The notes under the pieces were generated by a model, which ran no database searches, was not told the origin of the DNA, and worked only from the letters and a program-made list of their open reading frames with translations. From Dehalococcoidia bacterium (GTDB lineage Bacteria; Chloroflexota; Dehalococcoidia; Lucifugimonadales; UBA3495): DNA of 64,000 nucleotides. The first letter of the stretch is position 1. The number at the start of each line of letters is the position of its first letter. Where the stretch lies: contig JAJEIA010000118.1 of NCBI GenBank assembly GCA_022823505.1, forward strand, positions 1 through 64,000. Direction: 5' to 3'. The translations under genes and the position numbers were made by a program. Shown in pieces: positions 18,766 to 28,509 of the stretch.

Positions 18766-20433
18766 ATGTCCATCGACGTTGCAACTTCCATTGCCCGCAT
18801 CCTCAAGCAGGAGGGTGTCGAGTGGGTTTCCACCTTTCCCGTTTGCCGGGTGAACAACGCCCTGGGGCGCGAGGGCGTGCCCATGATCATGATGCGGGAC
18901 GACCGCTACGCCGTGGCGCTGGCCGACGCGTACTCGCGGGTCACCGGCGGCGACCGCATCGGCGTCTGCACCGTGCAGGGCGGCGTCAACGGCGCGGGCC
19001 TGCAGTACTCCTTCCCCGGGCTGGCGCAGGCCTTCGAGGACAACTCGCCTATGCTGTGCATCACCGACGGCATTCCGGCGGGCAGCACCGAGAACACCAT
19101 GTTCGACGTGACCACCGCCCTGAAGACCATCACCAAGTGGTTCGGCTACGTCGACCGACCGGAGCGGACGCCGGAGTTCATGCGGCGGGCTTTCTCCATG
19201 CTGCGCAGCGGCCGTCCGGGTCCGGTGGTGCTGGCCATTCCCAACGCCGCCGGCGTCTACGACGAGACCGCCGACCCCTACTTCCCGGTGCGCGGGTACA
19301 AGTCGGCGCCCGACCCGTCGGACGTGGCCCGGGCCATCGACCTGATGATGGACGCCGCCAACCCGCTGATCTACGCCGGCGAGGGCGTGATCTACGCCGG
19401 AGCGTCCGAGGAATTGGTGGGTCTGGCCGAGTTGCTGAACGCGCCGGTGATCACCACGCTGAAGGCCAAGGGCGCGTTCCCGGAGAACCACCCGCTGTTC
19501 GTGGGCGTGCGCGGCGAGCATCCCATCGCCTATCTGAACAAGAGCGACGTGATCCTGACGGTGGGCAGCAGCCTGTCGCCAGGACGGTTCACCCACGGCA
19601 TCCCCAACGCGGCGGGCAAGACCATCATCCAGTGCAACCTGGACGACCTGCACCTGAACCGCATCTTCCCCACACATCATGCGGTGCTGGGCGACGCCAG
19701 GTTCACCCTGCAGGCGCTGGCCGATGAGGTGTCGCGGCGCACCGACGGGGCGGGGCGGGCCGCCGGCAACGTGGTGGCCGAGGTCCGCGAGACGCGCGAC
19801 GCCGGCCTGGCCGAGTACCAGGAGGCCATGGCGTCCAGCGACACGCCCATCAACCCGTATCGCGTGTTCGGCGACATGATGAAGGTGCTGGACCCGTACA
19901 ACTCCTTCGTGACCCACGACTCCGGCAACACCCGCGACCAGCTGAGCACGGTGTACGACACGCTGATCCCGCGGGGGTTCCTGGGCTGGGGCAACATCTC
20001 GACGCTGGGCTTCGGCCTGGCCGGGGCCATGGCGGCCAAGCTGGCCTATCCGGAGCGGCAGGCGGTGGCGGTCACCGGCGACGCCGGCATGGGGTACATG
20101 CTGGGCAACCTGGAGGTCCCCGTGCGCCAGCAGTTGGGCGTCACCATCGCCCACGTGGCCAACGGCGGGTTCGCCGGGTACGGCCCTGGGTTCTGGGGCG
20201 ACGGCCACGACCCTTACACCCACCGGGTGATGGGTCCCGAGGACGTGAACATGTCCCGCGCCGTGGCGGAGTTGGGCCTGTACACCGAGCGGGTCACCGA
20301 GCCGTCGGACGTGGTGCCCGCGCTGGAGCGGGCGATGGCGGCCAACGGGACCGGCCAGCCGGCGTACCTGGAGTTCATCTGCTCGCAGTACCCGCGCTAC
20401 GGCGGCTTCGCGCCGAGCAGCATCGCTCACTGA
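18766..20433 (+). CDS. Thiamine pyrophosphate-dependent enzyme (acetolactate synthase-like)
   Basis: VCTVQGGVNGAGLQYSFPGLAQAFED; C-terminal AVAVTGDAGMGYMLGNLE TPP motif. Confidence 0.88.
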   Translation: MSIDVATSIARILKQEGVEWVSTFPVCRVNNALGREGVPMIMMRDDRYAVALADAYSRVTGGDRIGVCTVQGGVNGAGLQYSFPGLAQAFEDNSPMLCITDGIPAGSTENTMFDVTTALKTITKWFGYVDRPERTPEFMRRAFSMLRSGRPGPVVLAIPNAAGVYDETADPYFPVRGYKSAPDPSDVARAIDLMMDAANPLIYAGEGVIYAGASEELVGLAELLNAPVITTLKAKGAFPENHPLFVGVRGEHPIAYLNKSDVILTVGSSLSPGRFTHGIPNAAGKTIIQCNLDDLHLNRIFPTHHAVLGDARFTLQALADEVSRRTDGAGRAAGNVVAEVRETRDAGLAEYQEAMASSDTPINPYRVFGDMMKVLDPYNSFVTHDSGNTRDQLSTVYDTLIPRGFLGWGNISTLGFGLAGAMAAKLAYPERQAVAVTGDAGMGYMLGNLEVPVRQQLGVTIAHVANGGFAGYGPGFWGDGHDPYTHRVMGPEDVNMSRAVAELGLYTERVTEPSDVVPALERAMAANGTGQPAYLEFICSQYPRYGGFAPSSIAH

Positions 20434-20523
20434 TCGGCATTACACTGGAAGGCAGGCGGAGCACACCGGGCATCGCGCCTACGCGGTTGGCCGCTCCGCT
20501 TGCGACCCCAGGAAGGTACGACC

Positions 20524-20778
20524 GTGGAACTTAGACTGGACATTGACGACTACGTCCTGAGCAAGGTCAGCGCCATCGGCGACGCGCGGGACATGACGGT
20601 GGAGGCGATGGTAGTGGAGTACCTGACCGGCATAGCGACTAGCGAAGCCAGTGCGCGGCTGGAGCGAATAGACAAGGTACGTGAAGCCATTAAGAACGCC
20701 GAAGATAAAGCTGGAATCATAAACTTGAACAGGGATGACTTATATGACCGGCCCTACCGCTATTACTATGGCCAATAG
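20524..20778 (+). CDS. Small hypothetical protein, antitoxin-like, upstream of a protease gene
   Basis: VELRLDIDDYVLSKVSAIGDARDMTVEAMVVEYLTG...; GTG start chosen at 20524 (ORF open from 20500). Confidence 0.5.
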   Translation: MELRLDIDDYVLSKVSAIGDARDMTVEAMVVEYLTGIATSEASARLERIDKVREAIKNAEDKAGIINLNRDDLYDRPYRYYYGQ

Positions 20779-20862
20779 GGACTTTTGCGACATCGACGCC
20801 AAACCCGCATCGAACATACCTGCGGTTGGCTCCAACGCCCGTTGACATGCCGGAGCAATACC

Positions 20863-21219
20863 ATGGGTACTTTCAATCTGACCATCCAAATCGGCAACCT
20901 CAATGGAGAGCATTTCGAGGATGTCGATGTGATGGTGGACACTGGGGCGATTACCACGGTGGTCCCTCGCCCGGTTCTGGAAGGGCTGGGGATCCAACCG
21001 ATTAAGCGCGAAACCTTCGAGTACGCCGGCGGCGAGCTGGTGCAGTTGGATATGGCCGAAGCCCGAGCCAGAGTGGAAGGCCGCGACACGATCACGTGGG
21101 TCATCTTCGGCGAAGCGGGCGCATCACCGCTGCTGGGAGCCTACACGCTGGAAGGAGTGTTCCTCGGGGTTGACCCCTACAATCAACGATTGATCCCAGT
21201 TACCGGAGCGTTGAAGTAA
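20863..21219 (+). CDS. Clan AA (retropepsin-like) aspartic protease
   Basis: DVDVMVDTGAITTVVPRPVLEGLGI (DTGA motif) and LLGAYTLEGVFLGVDPYNQRLIPV. Confidence 0.75.
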   Translation: MGTFNLTIQIGNLNGEHFEDVDVMVDTGAITTVVPRPVLEGLGIQPIKRETFEYAGGELVQLDMAEARARVEGRDTITWVIFGEAGASPLLGAYTLEGVFLGVDPYNQRLIPVTGALK

Positions 21220-21232
21220 GGAGGGAGACGCC

Positions 21233-21754
21233 ATGACCAACGCAGTCCTGGTCATAGACATGGTGCGCGGCTTTATGGAGCCCGGGCACAACCTCTACTG
21301 CGGCGATGAGGCCCGGGGGATCATCGAGCCGGTGCGTGAACTGTTGCGACGGGAGGCGGATGCCGGGTCGGCCATCCTGTTCGTGTCCGACCACCACCTG
21401 CCCGACGACCTGGAGTTCCAGATGTTCCCGGTGCACTGCGTCATCGGGACTGAGGAGCCGGAGGTGATACCCGAATTGGCCGAGTGGGCCGGCGACGGCA
21501 ACGTAATACCCAAGAACCGCTACAGCGGCTTCTTCAACACCGACCTGGCCGAACGGCTGGCTGAGCTCAACCCGGACAAGATTGTCGTCTGCGGGGTGTG
21601 CACCGACATCTGCGTGATGCACACCACGTCGGACGCGCGGAACCGTGACTACGCGGTGGAGGTGCCCACTGACTGCGTGGCATCGTTCGACGCCGATGCC
21701 CACCGGTGGGCGCTGGACCACATCGGCCGAATTCTCGGGGCGCAGGTCGTCTGA
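21233..21754 (+). CDS. Isochorismatase-family cysteine hydrolase
   Basis: NAVLVIDMVRGFM, KNRYSGFFNTDL, VVCGVCTDICVMHT. Confidence 0.88.
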   Translation: MTNAVLVIDMVRGFMEPGHNLYCGDEARGIIEPVRELLRREADAGSAILFVSDHHLPDDLEFQMFPVHCVIGTEEPEVIPELAEWAGDGNVIPKNRYSGFFNTDLAERLAELNPDKIVVCGVCTDICVMHTTSDARNRDYAVEVPTDCVASFDADAHRWALDHIGRILGAQVV

Positions 21755-21761
21755 CCCAGAT

Positions 21762-23441
21762 TCAGAGGATCTCCGTTCCCGGCTCGTTGATCATCGCCTG
21801 GCGCAGTAGCGGCACGGGCGGGGCGCCCCACGACAGGGCGGCATCGTGGAAACGGCGCAGGCCGTAGGCTGAGCCCTCCTGGCGTCGCCAGTCCTGCCGG
21901 AGCTTGAGCAGCATGAGCTTGCCAAGGGTGTAGTTCAGGTAGCCGGGGTCGAAGGTCCCGCGCAAGGCCTCGCGGCGGGCCGGGTGCTCCTCCATGTAGG
22001 CGTGCGCCTGGAAGAACGCGGTCGCCTCGTCCACGGTCATGCCCTGGGTGTGCATGCCCAGCGAGCAGAGGTAGCGGCAGTTGCGCACCAGGGCCTCGAG
22101 GAGTTGGGTCAACCAGAGAGCCGGGTCGTCGCGGCCGTACTCGGTCTCCAGCATCATCTCCTCGGTGTAGTGCGCCCAGCCCTCGGTGAAAGCGTAGGAC
22201 GTGGCGACACGGTTGATGAGCGGGAGGCCGCCGCCGTGGCGGTTGTGCAGGTTGTGGACGTAGTGGCCGGGGTAGACCTCGTGGACGCTGATGACCTTCA
22301 GGGTGTGGTAGTTGAAGTTGGTCAGCCACTCCTCCTGCTGGCGCGGGGTCCAGTCGGGTTCCACCGGGGTCACGTAGTAGAAGGCCTCGGTGGCGACATC
22401 CTCCAGGCCGCCGGGTGAATCCATGGCGGCGAAGGCGTAACGCATGTAGGACGGCGTCTCGGTGACCTGGCAGCGCTCCTCGGACGGGACGGTGATGATG
22501 TCGTGGTCGATGAGCGACTGGCGGATGTCCTCCAGCATGGCGCGAGTTTCGGGAATCAACGCTTCGGCAGTGGGATGGTTGGCGGCCACCTGGGCGACGG
22601 CCTCGCGAACCGACTTGCCGGGAGCGCCGATTTGAGACAGGAACCGGGCAGCGGCTTCGTCCAGGCGGCGCAGGTTCTGCTCCAGGTTGGCCTGGCCAAT
22701 GGACAGAACATCCAGCAGCGGCGTGTTGACCCCCTCGCCCACCTCCAGCATCCGACGGTACAGATCCGAACCGATGGCGAACTCGGGGCGGACCCTGCGG
22801 TCCTGCAACCTCCGGGCGAAATCTGCGACGGCGACGGCGGCAATCTCGCGGGCAGCGTCAAACTCGGCGGCCACGTCAGGAGCGATGGCTGCGCATTGCG
22901 TGGAAGCATCTGCAAGGCCGGTGTTATAAAACGACGCCATGCCCCGGTAGGCTTCTACGGCCATATCGCGGATGGGTTCTCCCAGCTCGGCATCGGTGAT
23001 CCCATCCAGCGTGTTCAGGAAGTCCGGCACCTGCCGGAGGACCGCAGTAGCCGAGCGCAGGCGGTCCGGCAGGGGCGCGTAGTCGCGCTGCACGTAGCTG
23101 CCGACCCCGATATAGCCGACTTGGCGTTGCGGATTGTTGTTCAGGGTGCGCATTTCCTCTAATCCGAACAGCTCCCGGCGCAGGAACATTTCCAGCAGGC
23201 TGCGGGACAGGCGATTCATCCTGGAGTCGTCTCCCGTCTCGTCGGCATCCTCTGCCGGCAATGATGAGAGCTGCGCCAGGGACCGGTGCAACTCTTCGAC
23301 GCGGCGAGCCACACGGCCGGCGGAGAAGTCGGGCAGCCGTCCGTCGTACTCGTGGCGGCCGATGCGGCTGCCGGCGGTGGGAGCGAACTCCCAGTGTTCG
23401 CGTATGGCTCGCTCGGCGAGGGCGTCAACGGCTGGGTTCAT
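21762..23441 (-). CDS. DUF885 family protein
   Basis: HEVYPGHYVHNLHNRH, FTEGWAHYTEEMMLE, YTLGKLMLLKLR. Confidence 0.88.
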   Translation of the reverse strand: MNPAVDALAERAIREHWEFAPTAGSRIGRHEYDGRLPDFSAGRVARRVEELHRSLAQLSSLPAEDADETGDDSRMNRLSRSLLEMFLRRELFGLEEMRTLNNNPQRQVGYIGVGSYVQRDYAPLPDRLRSATAVLRQVPDFLNTLDGITDAELGEPIRDMAVEAYRGMASFYNTGLADASTQCAAIAPDVAAEFDAAREIAAVAVADFARRLQDRRVRPEFAIGSDLYRRMLEVGEGVNTPLLDVLSIGQANLEQNLRRLDEAAARFLSQIGAPGKSVREAVAQVAANHPTAEALIPETRAMLEDIRQSLIDHDIITVPSEERCQVTETPSYMRYAFAAMDSPGGLEDVATEAFYYVTPVEPDWTPRQQEEWLTNFNYHTLKVISVHEVYPGHYVHNLHNRHGGGLPLINRVATSYAFTEGWAHYTEEMMLETEYGRDDPALWLTQLLEALVRNCRYLCSLGMHTQGMTVDEATAFFQAHAYMEEHPARREALRGTFDPGYLNYTLGKLMLLKLRQDWRRQEGSAYGLRRFHDAALSWGAPPVPLLRQAMINEPGTEIL

Positions 23442-23488
23442 GGTGTCTCACTCCGAGATGCGCAGGATGGCGACAGTCTGGATAGACA

Positions 23489-23514
23489 TAGGGGCGACCG
23501 CGCGGCCGCCCCTA
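23489..23514. terminator. GC-rich inverted repeat in intergenic region
   Basis: TAGGGGCGACCGCGCGGCCGCCCCTA; related in sequence to the hairpins at 547 and 908. Confidence 0.45.
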
Positions 23515-23536
23515 TTCCTGTCTGGTTGGCAGGTTA

Positions 23537-23851
23537 TCAGGCGATCAGTTCGCTGATGAGGAACTTGGGCTCGATGTCGGTGAAGTTCTTGACGTCGCCG
23601 ACCAACTCGCGGCCGTGGGTCTTGAAACCCTCATGCACGCCGTCCACGTCGTTGAAGAAGAGGTAGCCGACGGCGGTGTACATCGGCGGCGCGTTGGGGT
23701 CGGTGTCGGAGATGCCCTTTTCCACGTTGTAGTAACGCATGCCGAAGGTGGTCAGGCGCTCCTGCACCAGGGGCATGTGCGTGTTGCAGTAGTAGTCGAA
23801 GTCGAAGGACTTGCCCTCTTCGTTCTCGTAGAAAACGGTTACTTTGATCAT
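23537..23851 (-). CDS. EthD family reductase-like protein
   Basis: MIKVTVFYENEEGKSFDFDYYCNTHMPLVQERL; ATG at 23851 with upstream AGGAGA. Confidence 0.8.
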   Translation of the reverse strand: MIKVTVFYENEEGKSFDFDYYCNTHMPLVQERLTTFGMRYYNVEKGISDTDPNAPPMYTAVGYLFFNDVDGVHEGFKTHGRELVGDVKNFTDIEPKFLISELIA

Positions 23852-23969
23852 TGCGGGTTCTCCTGAAGGGACGTGGATTCCCGCTTTCGCGGGAATGACG
23901 ATTGAAGGCTGGGAATGGTGGCCAAGTTGGAATGGTGGACAAGATCGGTCAGTGGTAGCAGGGGACCGG

Positions 23970-24773
23970 CTAGTGGTAAACGTTGGTGCCGGACCCGCCG
24001 CCGGCCGCGATGGTCTCGCCGCTGATGGCGATGCTGCGGGGAGAGGCGAAAAAGGCCACAACCCACGCGAGTTCCTCGGCGTCGACGATGCGCCGGGTGG
24101 AGTTGCGGGAGGCGACGCGACGCTCGATCTCCTCGACGGTGGTGCCTTCGCGCGCGGCCTGTTCGGCGTACATGGGGCCGCTGCGCTCGGTCCGCGTGGT
24201 GCCGGGATGGACCAGGTTGACGCAGACTCCGTCGCCGCCCAATTCCTCGGCCAGGTACTTGGTCAGGTTGGACAATCCCGAGTTGCGGACGCCGGCGCTC
24301 AGGTTACCCTCCGCCCGGCGTGCCGACAGGCCCCCAACGTTCACGATGCGACCCCAACCCTGTTGCTGCATATACGGCGCAACGGCGCGGGCGCAACGCA
24401 GGTAGCCCATGACCTTGGTGTCCAGGTCCAGCATCACGTCCTCGTCGCGGATTTCGGCCAGCGACCCTCGGGCGAGGCCACCGGGCGCGGCGGCGTTGTT
24501 CACCAGGATGTCGATGCGTCCGCCCAGGGCCTCGGCTGCCTGGGCAACCATGGCGTTCACCTGGTCGGTGCTGGTCATGTCGGAAACGATGGGTACTATC
24601 TTCCCGCCCGTTTCACCCGCGATATCCTCCGCCGATTCGGACAGGGTATCCGCGTATCGTCCCGTGATCACGACGCTGCAGCCATCGGCGGACAGAACCC
24701 GGGCCACCGCCTTGCCAATGCCGCGACTGCCCCCGGTAACGATTGCCGTCTTGCCGTCAAGTTGCAGATCCAT
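23970..24773 (-). CDS. SDR family NAD(P)-dependent oxidoreductase
   Basis: GKTAIVTGGSRGIGKAVARVL, VNLVHPGTTRTE. Confidence 0.88.
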   Translation of the reverse strand: MDLQLDGKTAIVTGGSRGIGKAVARVLSADGCSVVITGRYADTLSESAEDIAGETGGKIVPIVSDMTSTDQVNAMVAQAAEALGGRIDILVNNAAAPGGLARGSLAEIRDEDVMLDLDTKVMGYLRCARAVAPYMQQQGWGRIVNVGGLSARRAEGNLSAGVRNSGLSNLTKYLAEELGGDGVCVNLVHPGTTRTERSGPMYAEQAAREGTTVEEIERRVASRNSTRRIVDAEELAWVVAFFASPRSIAISGETIAAGGGSGTNVYH

Positions 24774-24883
24774 GCTGGAGCCTCCCGGTTGAACTGGCGG
24801 CATTGTACACCAGGCAAACGATCAGGGGGCAGGCACCAGGCCCGCCCCCTGTATCACGTGACGCGCGTTGATTCGGGTGCGGG

Positions 24884-25276
24884 TCAGGCGACCTGCACCG
24901 TGGCTCCAGCCTCTTCCAGCTTGGCCTTGATGCTGTCAGCGTCTTCCTTGTTCACGCCCTCGCGGACGCGGGCCGGGGCCGCTTCCACCAGCTCCTTGGC
25001 CTCGCGCAGGCCGAGGTCGGTGACCTCGCGGACGGCCTTGATGACGTTGATCTTGTTGGCGCCGAAGTCGGCCAGGGTGATGGTGAACTCGGTCTGCTCG
25101 TCACCGCCGGCGGACGGAGCGTCATCGGTCACCACGCCGGCAGCCGGAGCAGCGGCAACCGCCACGGGGGCGGCCGCAGAGACGCCAAACTCTTCCTCAA
25201 TGGCCTTGACCAGATCGGCCAGGTCCATCACGCTCATGCCCTTGATCGCGTCGAGAACTTCCTGATTCACTGCCAT
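24884..25276 (-). CDS. rplL: 50S ribosomal protein L7/L12
   Basis: [22 protein letters not shown]...[28 protein letters not shown]. Confidence 0.97.
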   Translation of the reverse strand: MAVNQEVLDAIKGMSVMDLADLVKAIEEEFGVSAAAPVAVAAAPAAGVVTDDAPSAGGDEQTEFTITLADFGANKINVIKAVREVTDLGLREAKELVEAAPARVREGVNKEDADSIKAKLEEAGATVQVA

Positions 25277-25326
25277 GGTTGATGCCTCCTGATGGTTGTT
25301 TGCGATTGGACCGGGTGTGATTGTCG

Positions 25327-25866
25327 CTATTCCGCAGCTTCTGCGGGCTGCAGCTGTTCGATCCTGGCCTGCAGGACGTAGGCCAGACTGCTGATGGTGG
25401 CGTTGAGCACGCTGGCCAGACCGTAGAGCGGTGACTGCATGGTGCCCAACAGTTGGGCCACGAGGATGGGTCGGGGCGGCAAATCTGCCAACCGCGAAAC
25501 GTCCGCGGGCTGCATGGCCTCGCCCTGGCCCACCACCGCACCGTGTACGGCGAGAGTGCCGGCGCTGGCCTGGGCTGCCTGGTTGACCGCCTTGGCGATT
25601 GTGGCCGCATCATCGTAGCCCAGCGCGATGGCGGTCTGGCCGGTTATGACATCCTTCAGTTGGGGTATCTCCGCGGCATCCGCAGCGCGGCTCAGCAGGT
25701 TGTTCTTCACCACGACGAATTCGACGCCGCCGTCGCGCATTCTGCGCCGGAGGTCCACCATCTGGTTGGCGTTCATGCCGGAGTAGCCGGTGGAAATAAC
25801 AATGGAACTGCGTTCCAGCTTGTCCTTCAGCTCGGCTACTCGGTCGATTTTTTCCTGAGTTGGCAA
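25327..25866 (-). CDS. rplJ: 50S ribosomal protein L10
   Basis: [48 protein letters not shown]; adjacent to rplL; TTG start. Confidence 0.95.
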   Translation of the reverse strand: MPTQEKIDRVAELKDKLERSSIVISTGYSGMNANQMVDLRRRMRDGGVEFVVVKNNLLSRAADAAEIPQLKDVITGQTAIALGYDDAATIAKAVNQAAQASAGTLAVHGAVVGQGEAMQPADVSRLADLPPRPILVAQLLGTMQSPLYGLASVLNATISSLAYVLQARIEQLQPAEAAE

Positions 25867-26110
25867 GGTCTGCTCCTGGATATAACGGTCAAAAGAAAGC
25901 CCGCGCTCCGAGACGAGGCGCGGGTGTTGTCACTCACCGCAGTTGGGCGGTGGGCAGCGATGATCCACGTCGACGCCGGGTCAAACCGGCGCAGGGCCTC
26001 GGCGGGCGGTTGAAACCACCATTATTCCCGTGGGAACCCGCTGTCTCGGGCAGGGTGACAATATTCTGATGTGTGAGTCAGTCTAGCATCCCCTCCGGGG
26101 ATTGGCAACG
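25867..26110 (-). promoter_or_regulatory. Probable rplJ (L10) leader, including a terminator-like hairpin at about 25899-25924
   Basis: About 260 nt intergenic between rplA and rplJ; minus strand CCCGCGCCTCGTCTCGGAGCGCGGG-CTTTCTTTT about 30 nt before rplJ. Confidence 0.6.
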
Positions 26111-26130
26111 GTGGGATACTGGCCAGAAGC

Positions 26131-26844
26131 TTACTCCGGCTTCATCCCCTGGAGTGTCCCCACGTCCACCGAGAGGCCGGGCCCCATGGACGAGGTGATG
26201 TAGGCCGACTTGATAAAAGCGCCCTTGACTGCGTCCGGGCGCTCGCGCATGACGGAGTCCATGAACACGGTCAGGTTGTCCATCAGCGCGTCGGTCTCGA
26301 ACGAGGACTTGCCGAACTGGCCATGGATGATGGCGGTGCGGTCGGTGCGAAACTCCAGGCGTCCGGCCTTGGACTCCTGGATAACGCGGGGGAGATCACG
26401 GGCCGGCACGAGCGTGCCAGTGCGGGGGTTGGGCATCAGGCCGCGACGGCCCAGGACCCGACCCAGCCGGCCGATCTTGGACATGATCTCCGGGACCGCC
26501 AACCCCACGTCAAATTCGACCCAGCCGCTTTCGACCTGGGCGATCAGGTCATCGTCGCCCACGTAGTCGGCGCCGGCCTGGCGGGCGATGTCGGCGGCCT
26601 CGCCGTTGGCGAACACCAGCACGCGCACCTGCTTCCCCAGGCCGTGGGGCAGGACGGTGACGCCGCGAACCTGCTGCTCAGCGTGACGAACGTCGGCGTT
26701 GGTGCGGAGATGTACCTCAATGGTCTCGTCAAACTTGGCGGTGGAGAGCTCCTTCACCAGGTCGATGGCTTCTCGCGGCTGGTAAACGCTGTCCTCCGGA
26801 ACACGCTCGGCAACGGCGTTGTAGCGGCGGCTGTGCTTGGGCAT
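26131..26844 (-). CDS. rplA: 50S ribosomal protein L1
   Basis: MPKHSRRYNAVAERV, GLMPNPRTGTLVP, syntenic with rplK. Confidence 0.97.
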   Translation of the reverse strand: MPKHSRRYNAVAERVPEDSVYQPREAIDLVKELSTAKFDETIEVHLRTNADVRHAEQQVRGVTVLPHGLGKQVRVLVFANGEAADIARQAGADYVGDDDLIAQVESGWVEFDVGLAVPEIMSKIGRLGRVLGRRGLMPNPRTGTLVPARDLPRVIQESKAGRLEFRTDRTAIIHGQFGKSSFETDALMDNLTVFMDSVMRERPDAVKGAFIKSAYITSSMGPGLSVDVGTLQGMKPE

Positions 26845-26891
26845 TTTCGATTCTCCCTGGTAGCGTTTCGGGGAACTGGACCGCGACGGCG

Positions 26892-27320
26892 TCAGTCGTC
26901 CTCGACCGTAATGCCCATGCTGCGGGCGGTGCCGGCGATGATGTTCATGGCCTGTTCGACGGAGTTGGCGTTGAGGTCTTTCAGTTTTTCCTCGGCGATG
27001 CCGCGGAGGACGTCGCTGGGGATGGTAACGCCGATGGGCGTCCGCGCATCGCCCTGTCCCTTCTCGATACCGGCGGCGCGGCGCAGCAGGTCCGACGCGG
27101 GGGGCGTGCGGGTGACGAAGGTGAACGACCGGTCCTGGTACACCGTGAGGTGAACGGGCACGATGGTGCCGGACTGGCTGCCGGTGCGTTCGTTGTACTC
27201 CTTGACGAAGGCCATGATGTTGACGCCGTGCTGACCCAGCGCCGGACCAACGGGCGGCGCGGGGGTAGCCTTGCCAGCTTCCAGCTGGAGCTTGATGACG
27301 GCGAGTACTTTCTTTGCCAC
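26892..27320 (-). CDS. rplK: 50S ribosomal protein L11
   Basis: [36 protein letters not shown]. Confidence 0.97.
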   Translation of the reverse strand: MAKKVLAVIKLQLEAGKATPAPPVGPALGQHGVNIMAFVKEYNERTGSQSGTIVPVHLTVYQDRSFTFVTRTPPASDLLRRAAGIEKGQGDARTPIGVTIPSDVLRGIAEEKLKDLNANSVEQAMNIIAGTARSMGITVEDD

Positions 27321-27385
27321 TGATGGCCTCCGGTTGTCCTGATTCTAAAGTGCGGGGGGCGGCGCGGGGTTATCGGGAATTGGGA

Positions 27386-27946
27386 TCAGGCCTTTTCGAC
27401 CTGGGTGAAGTCCAACTCGACCGGGGTTTCGCGACCGAAAACGGAGATCAGCACGGTGACCTGTCCCCGGTGTTCGTCGACTTCCTCGACGCGGCCGAGC
27501 ATGTCGGCGAAGGGGCCCTCGGAAATCCGCACCGTGTCTCCCTGTACCATGCCGATGACGGCGCGCGGCTCGCCCGAGGCGACGCGGTCCAGGATGTCAT
27601 CGACCTCGCGATCGTCCAGAGGAACCGGACGCGGGCGATCCCCGCCCTCTTCCTCGGCCGAAATGAAGCCCGTGACGCCGGTGGTGTTTCGTACCAGGAA
27701 CCAGGCCTCGTCGTCCATCACCATCTGGACGAGGATGTAACCCGGGAACAACTTGCGGCGCTGCTTGGTGCGCTCGCCCTTGTTGCGGGTGATTTCGTCC
27801 TCGGCCGGCACCTCGACCCGGGTGATCCGGTCGTCCATGCCCAGGCTCTGTCGGCGCAGGTCAAGGTTGCGCTTGACCATGTCCTCCTGGCCCGTATAGG
27901 TGTGGACGATGTACCAGCGCAGGTCGGCGGGATGCGTTGTGGTCAT
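27386..27946 (-). CDS. nusG: Transcription termination/antitermination factor NusG
   Basis: RWYIVHTYTGQEDMVKRNL, LFPGYILVQM, GDTVRISEGPFADMLG. Confidence 0.96.
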   Translation of the reverse strand: MTTTHPADLRWYIVHTYTGQEDMVKRNLDLRRQSLGMDDRITRVEVPAEDEITRNKGERTKQRRKLFPGYILVQMVMDDEAWFLVRNTTGVTGFISAEEEGGDRPRPVPLDDREVDDILDRVASGEPRAVIGMVQGDTVRISEGPFADMLGRVEEVDEHRGQVTVLISVFGRETPVELDFTQVEKA

Positions 27947-28073
27947 GGTTTCAATCTCAATGGGCGGAACCGGAACGGCCTGGTCTGAAAGCCGGCGACT
28001 CCATGCGGGGCCGGCTTCAGGAGCGGCTCCGGAAATCCGGGCGCGAGTTGCGGGCGAACCGGAGCCTGACGGG

Positions 28074-28328
28074 TCAGAATGGAAGCTGACGCAGGCCGAT
28101 GACGAAACTCATGCCGAAGTCGAAAACCCGGTCCAGCAGGCCGAGGAAGAAGCCCATTATCACGGCCAGAATGATGACGATGACCGTGAGGCGGGCCGTC
28201 TCTTCCTTGGTCGGCCAGACCGACTTCCGCAACTCGGAGGCGGTTTCACGCAGGAAGCCGATCGGGCCGACTCTCCCCACGGCGCGGGGAGAGATCGGCG
28301 ACGGTCGCCGGGTTGATGCGCGGGCCAC
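28074..28328 (-). CDS. secE: Preprotein translocase subunit SecE
   Basis: FLRETASELRKSVWPTKEETARLTVIVI; between nusG and rpmG. Confidence 0.93.
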   Translation of the reverse strand: MARASTRRPSPISPRAVGRVGPIGFLRETASELRKSVWPTKEETARLTVIVIILAVIMGFFLGLLDRVFDFGMSFVIGLRQLPF

Positions 28329-28334
28329 AGGCCG

Positions 28335-28505
28335 CTACCTCACTTCCCGGTGGACCTGATGGCCACGGCAACGGCTGCAGTACTTCCGCAACTCCATGCG
28401 GCTGGTGTGGCTGCGGCGGTTCTTGATGGTCGAGTAGTTGCGCTCGCGGCAGTCGGTGCACTGCAACGTGATTACCTGCCGGGCGTCGGTGGACTTGCGC
28501 GCCAT
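28335..28505 (-). CDS. rpmG: 50S ribosomal protein L33
   Basis: [56 protein letters not shown]. Confidence 0.93.
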   Translation of the reverse strand: MARKSTDARQVITLQCTDCRERNYSTIKNRRSHTSRMELRKYCSRCRGHQVHREVR

Positions 28506-28509
28506 GGGA

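Noticed and set aside
18739-20430. 563-aa minus-strand ORF antisense to the TPP-dependent enzyme
   Set aside because: Shadow ORF in GC-rich coding DNA; the plus-strand protein has clear family motifs and the antisense translation is low-complexity (G/H/R/V-rich).
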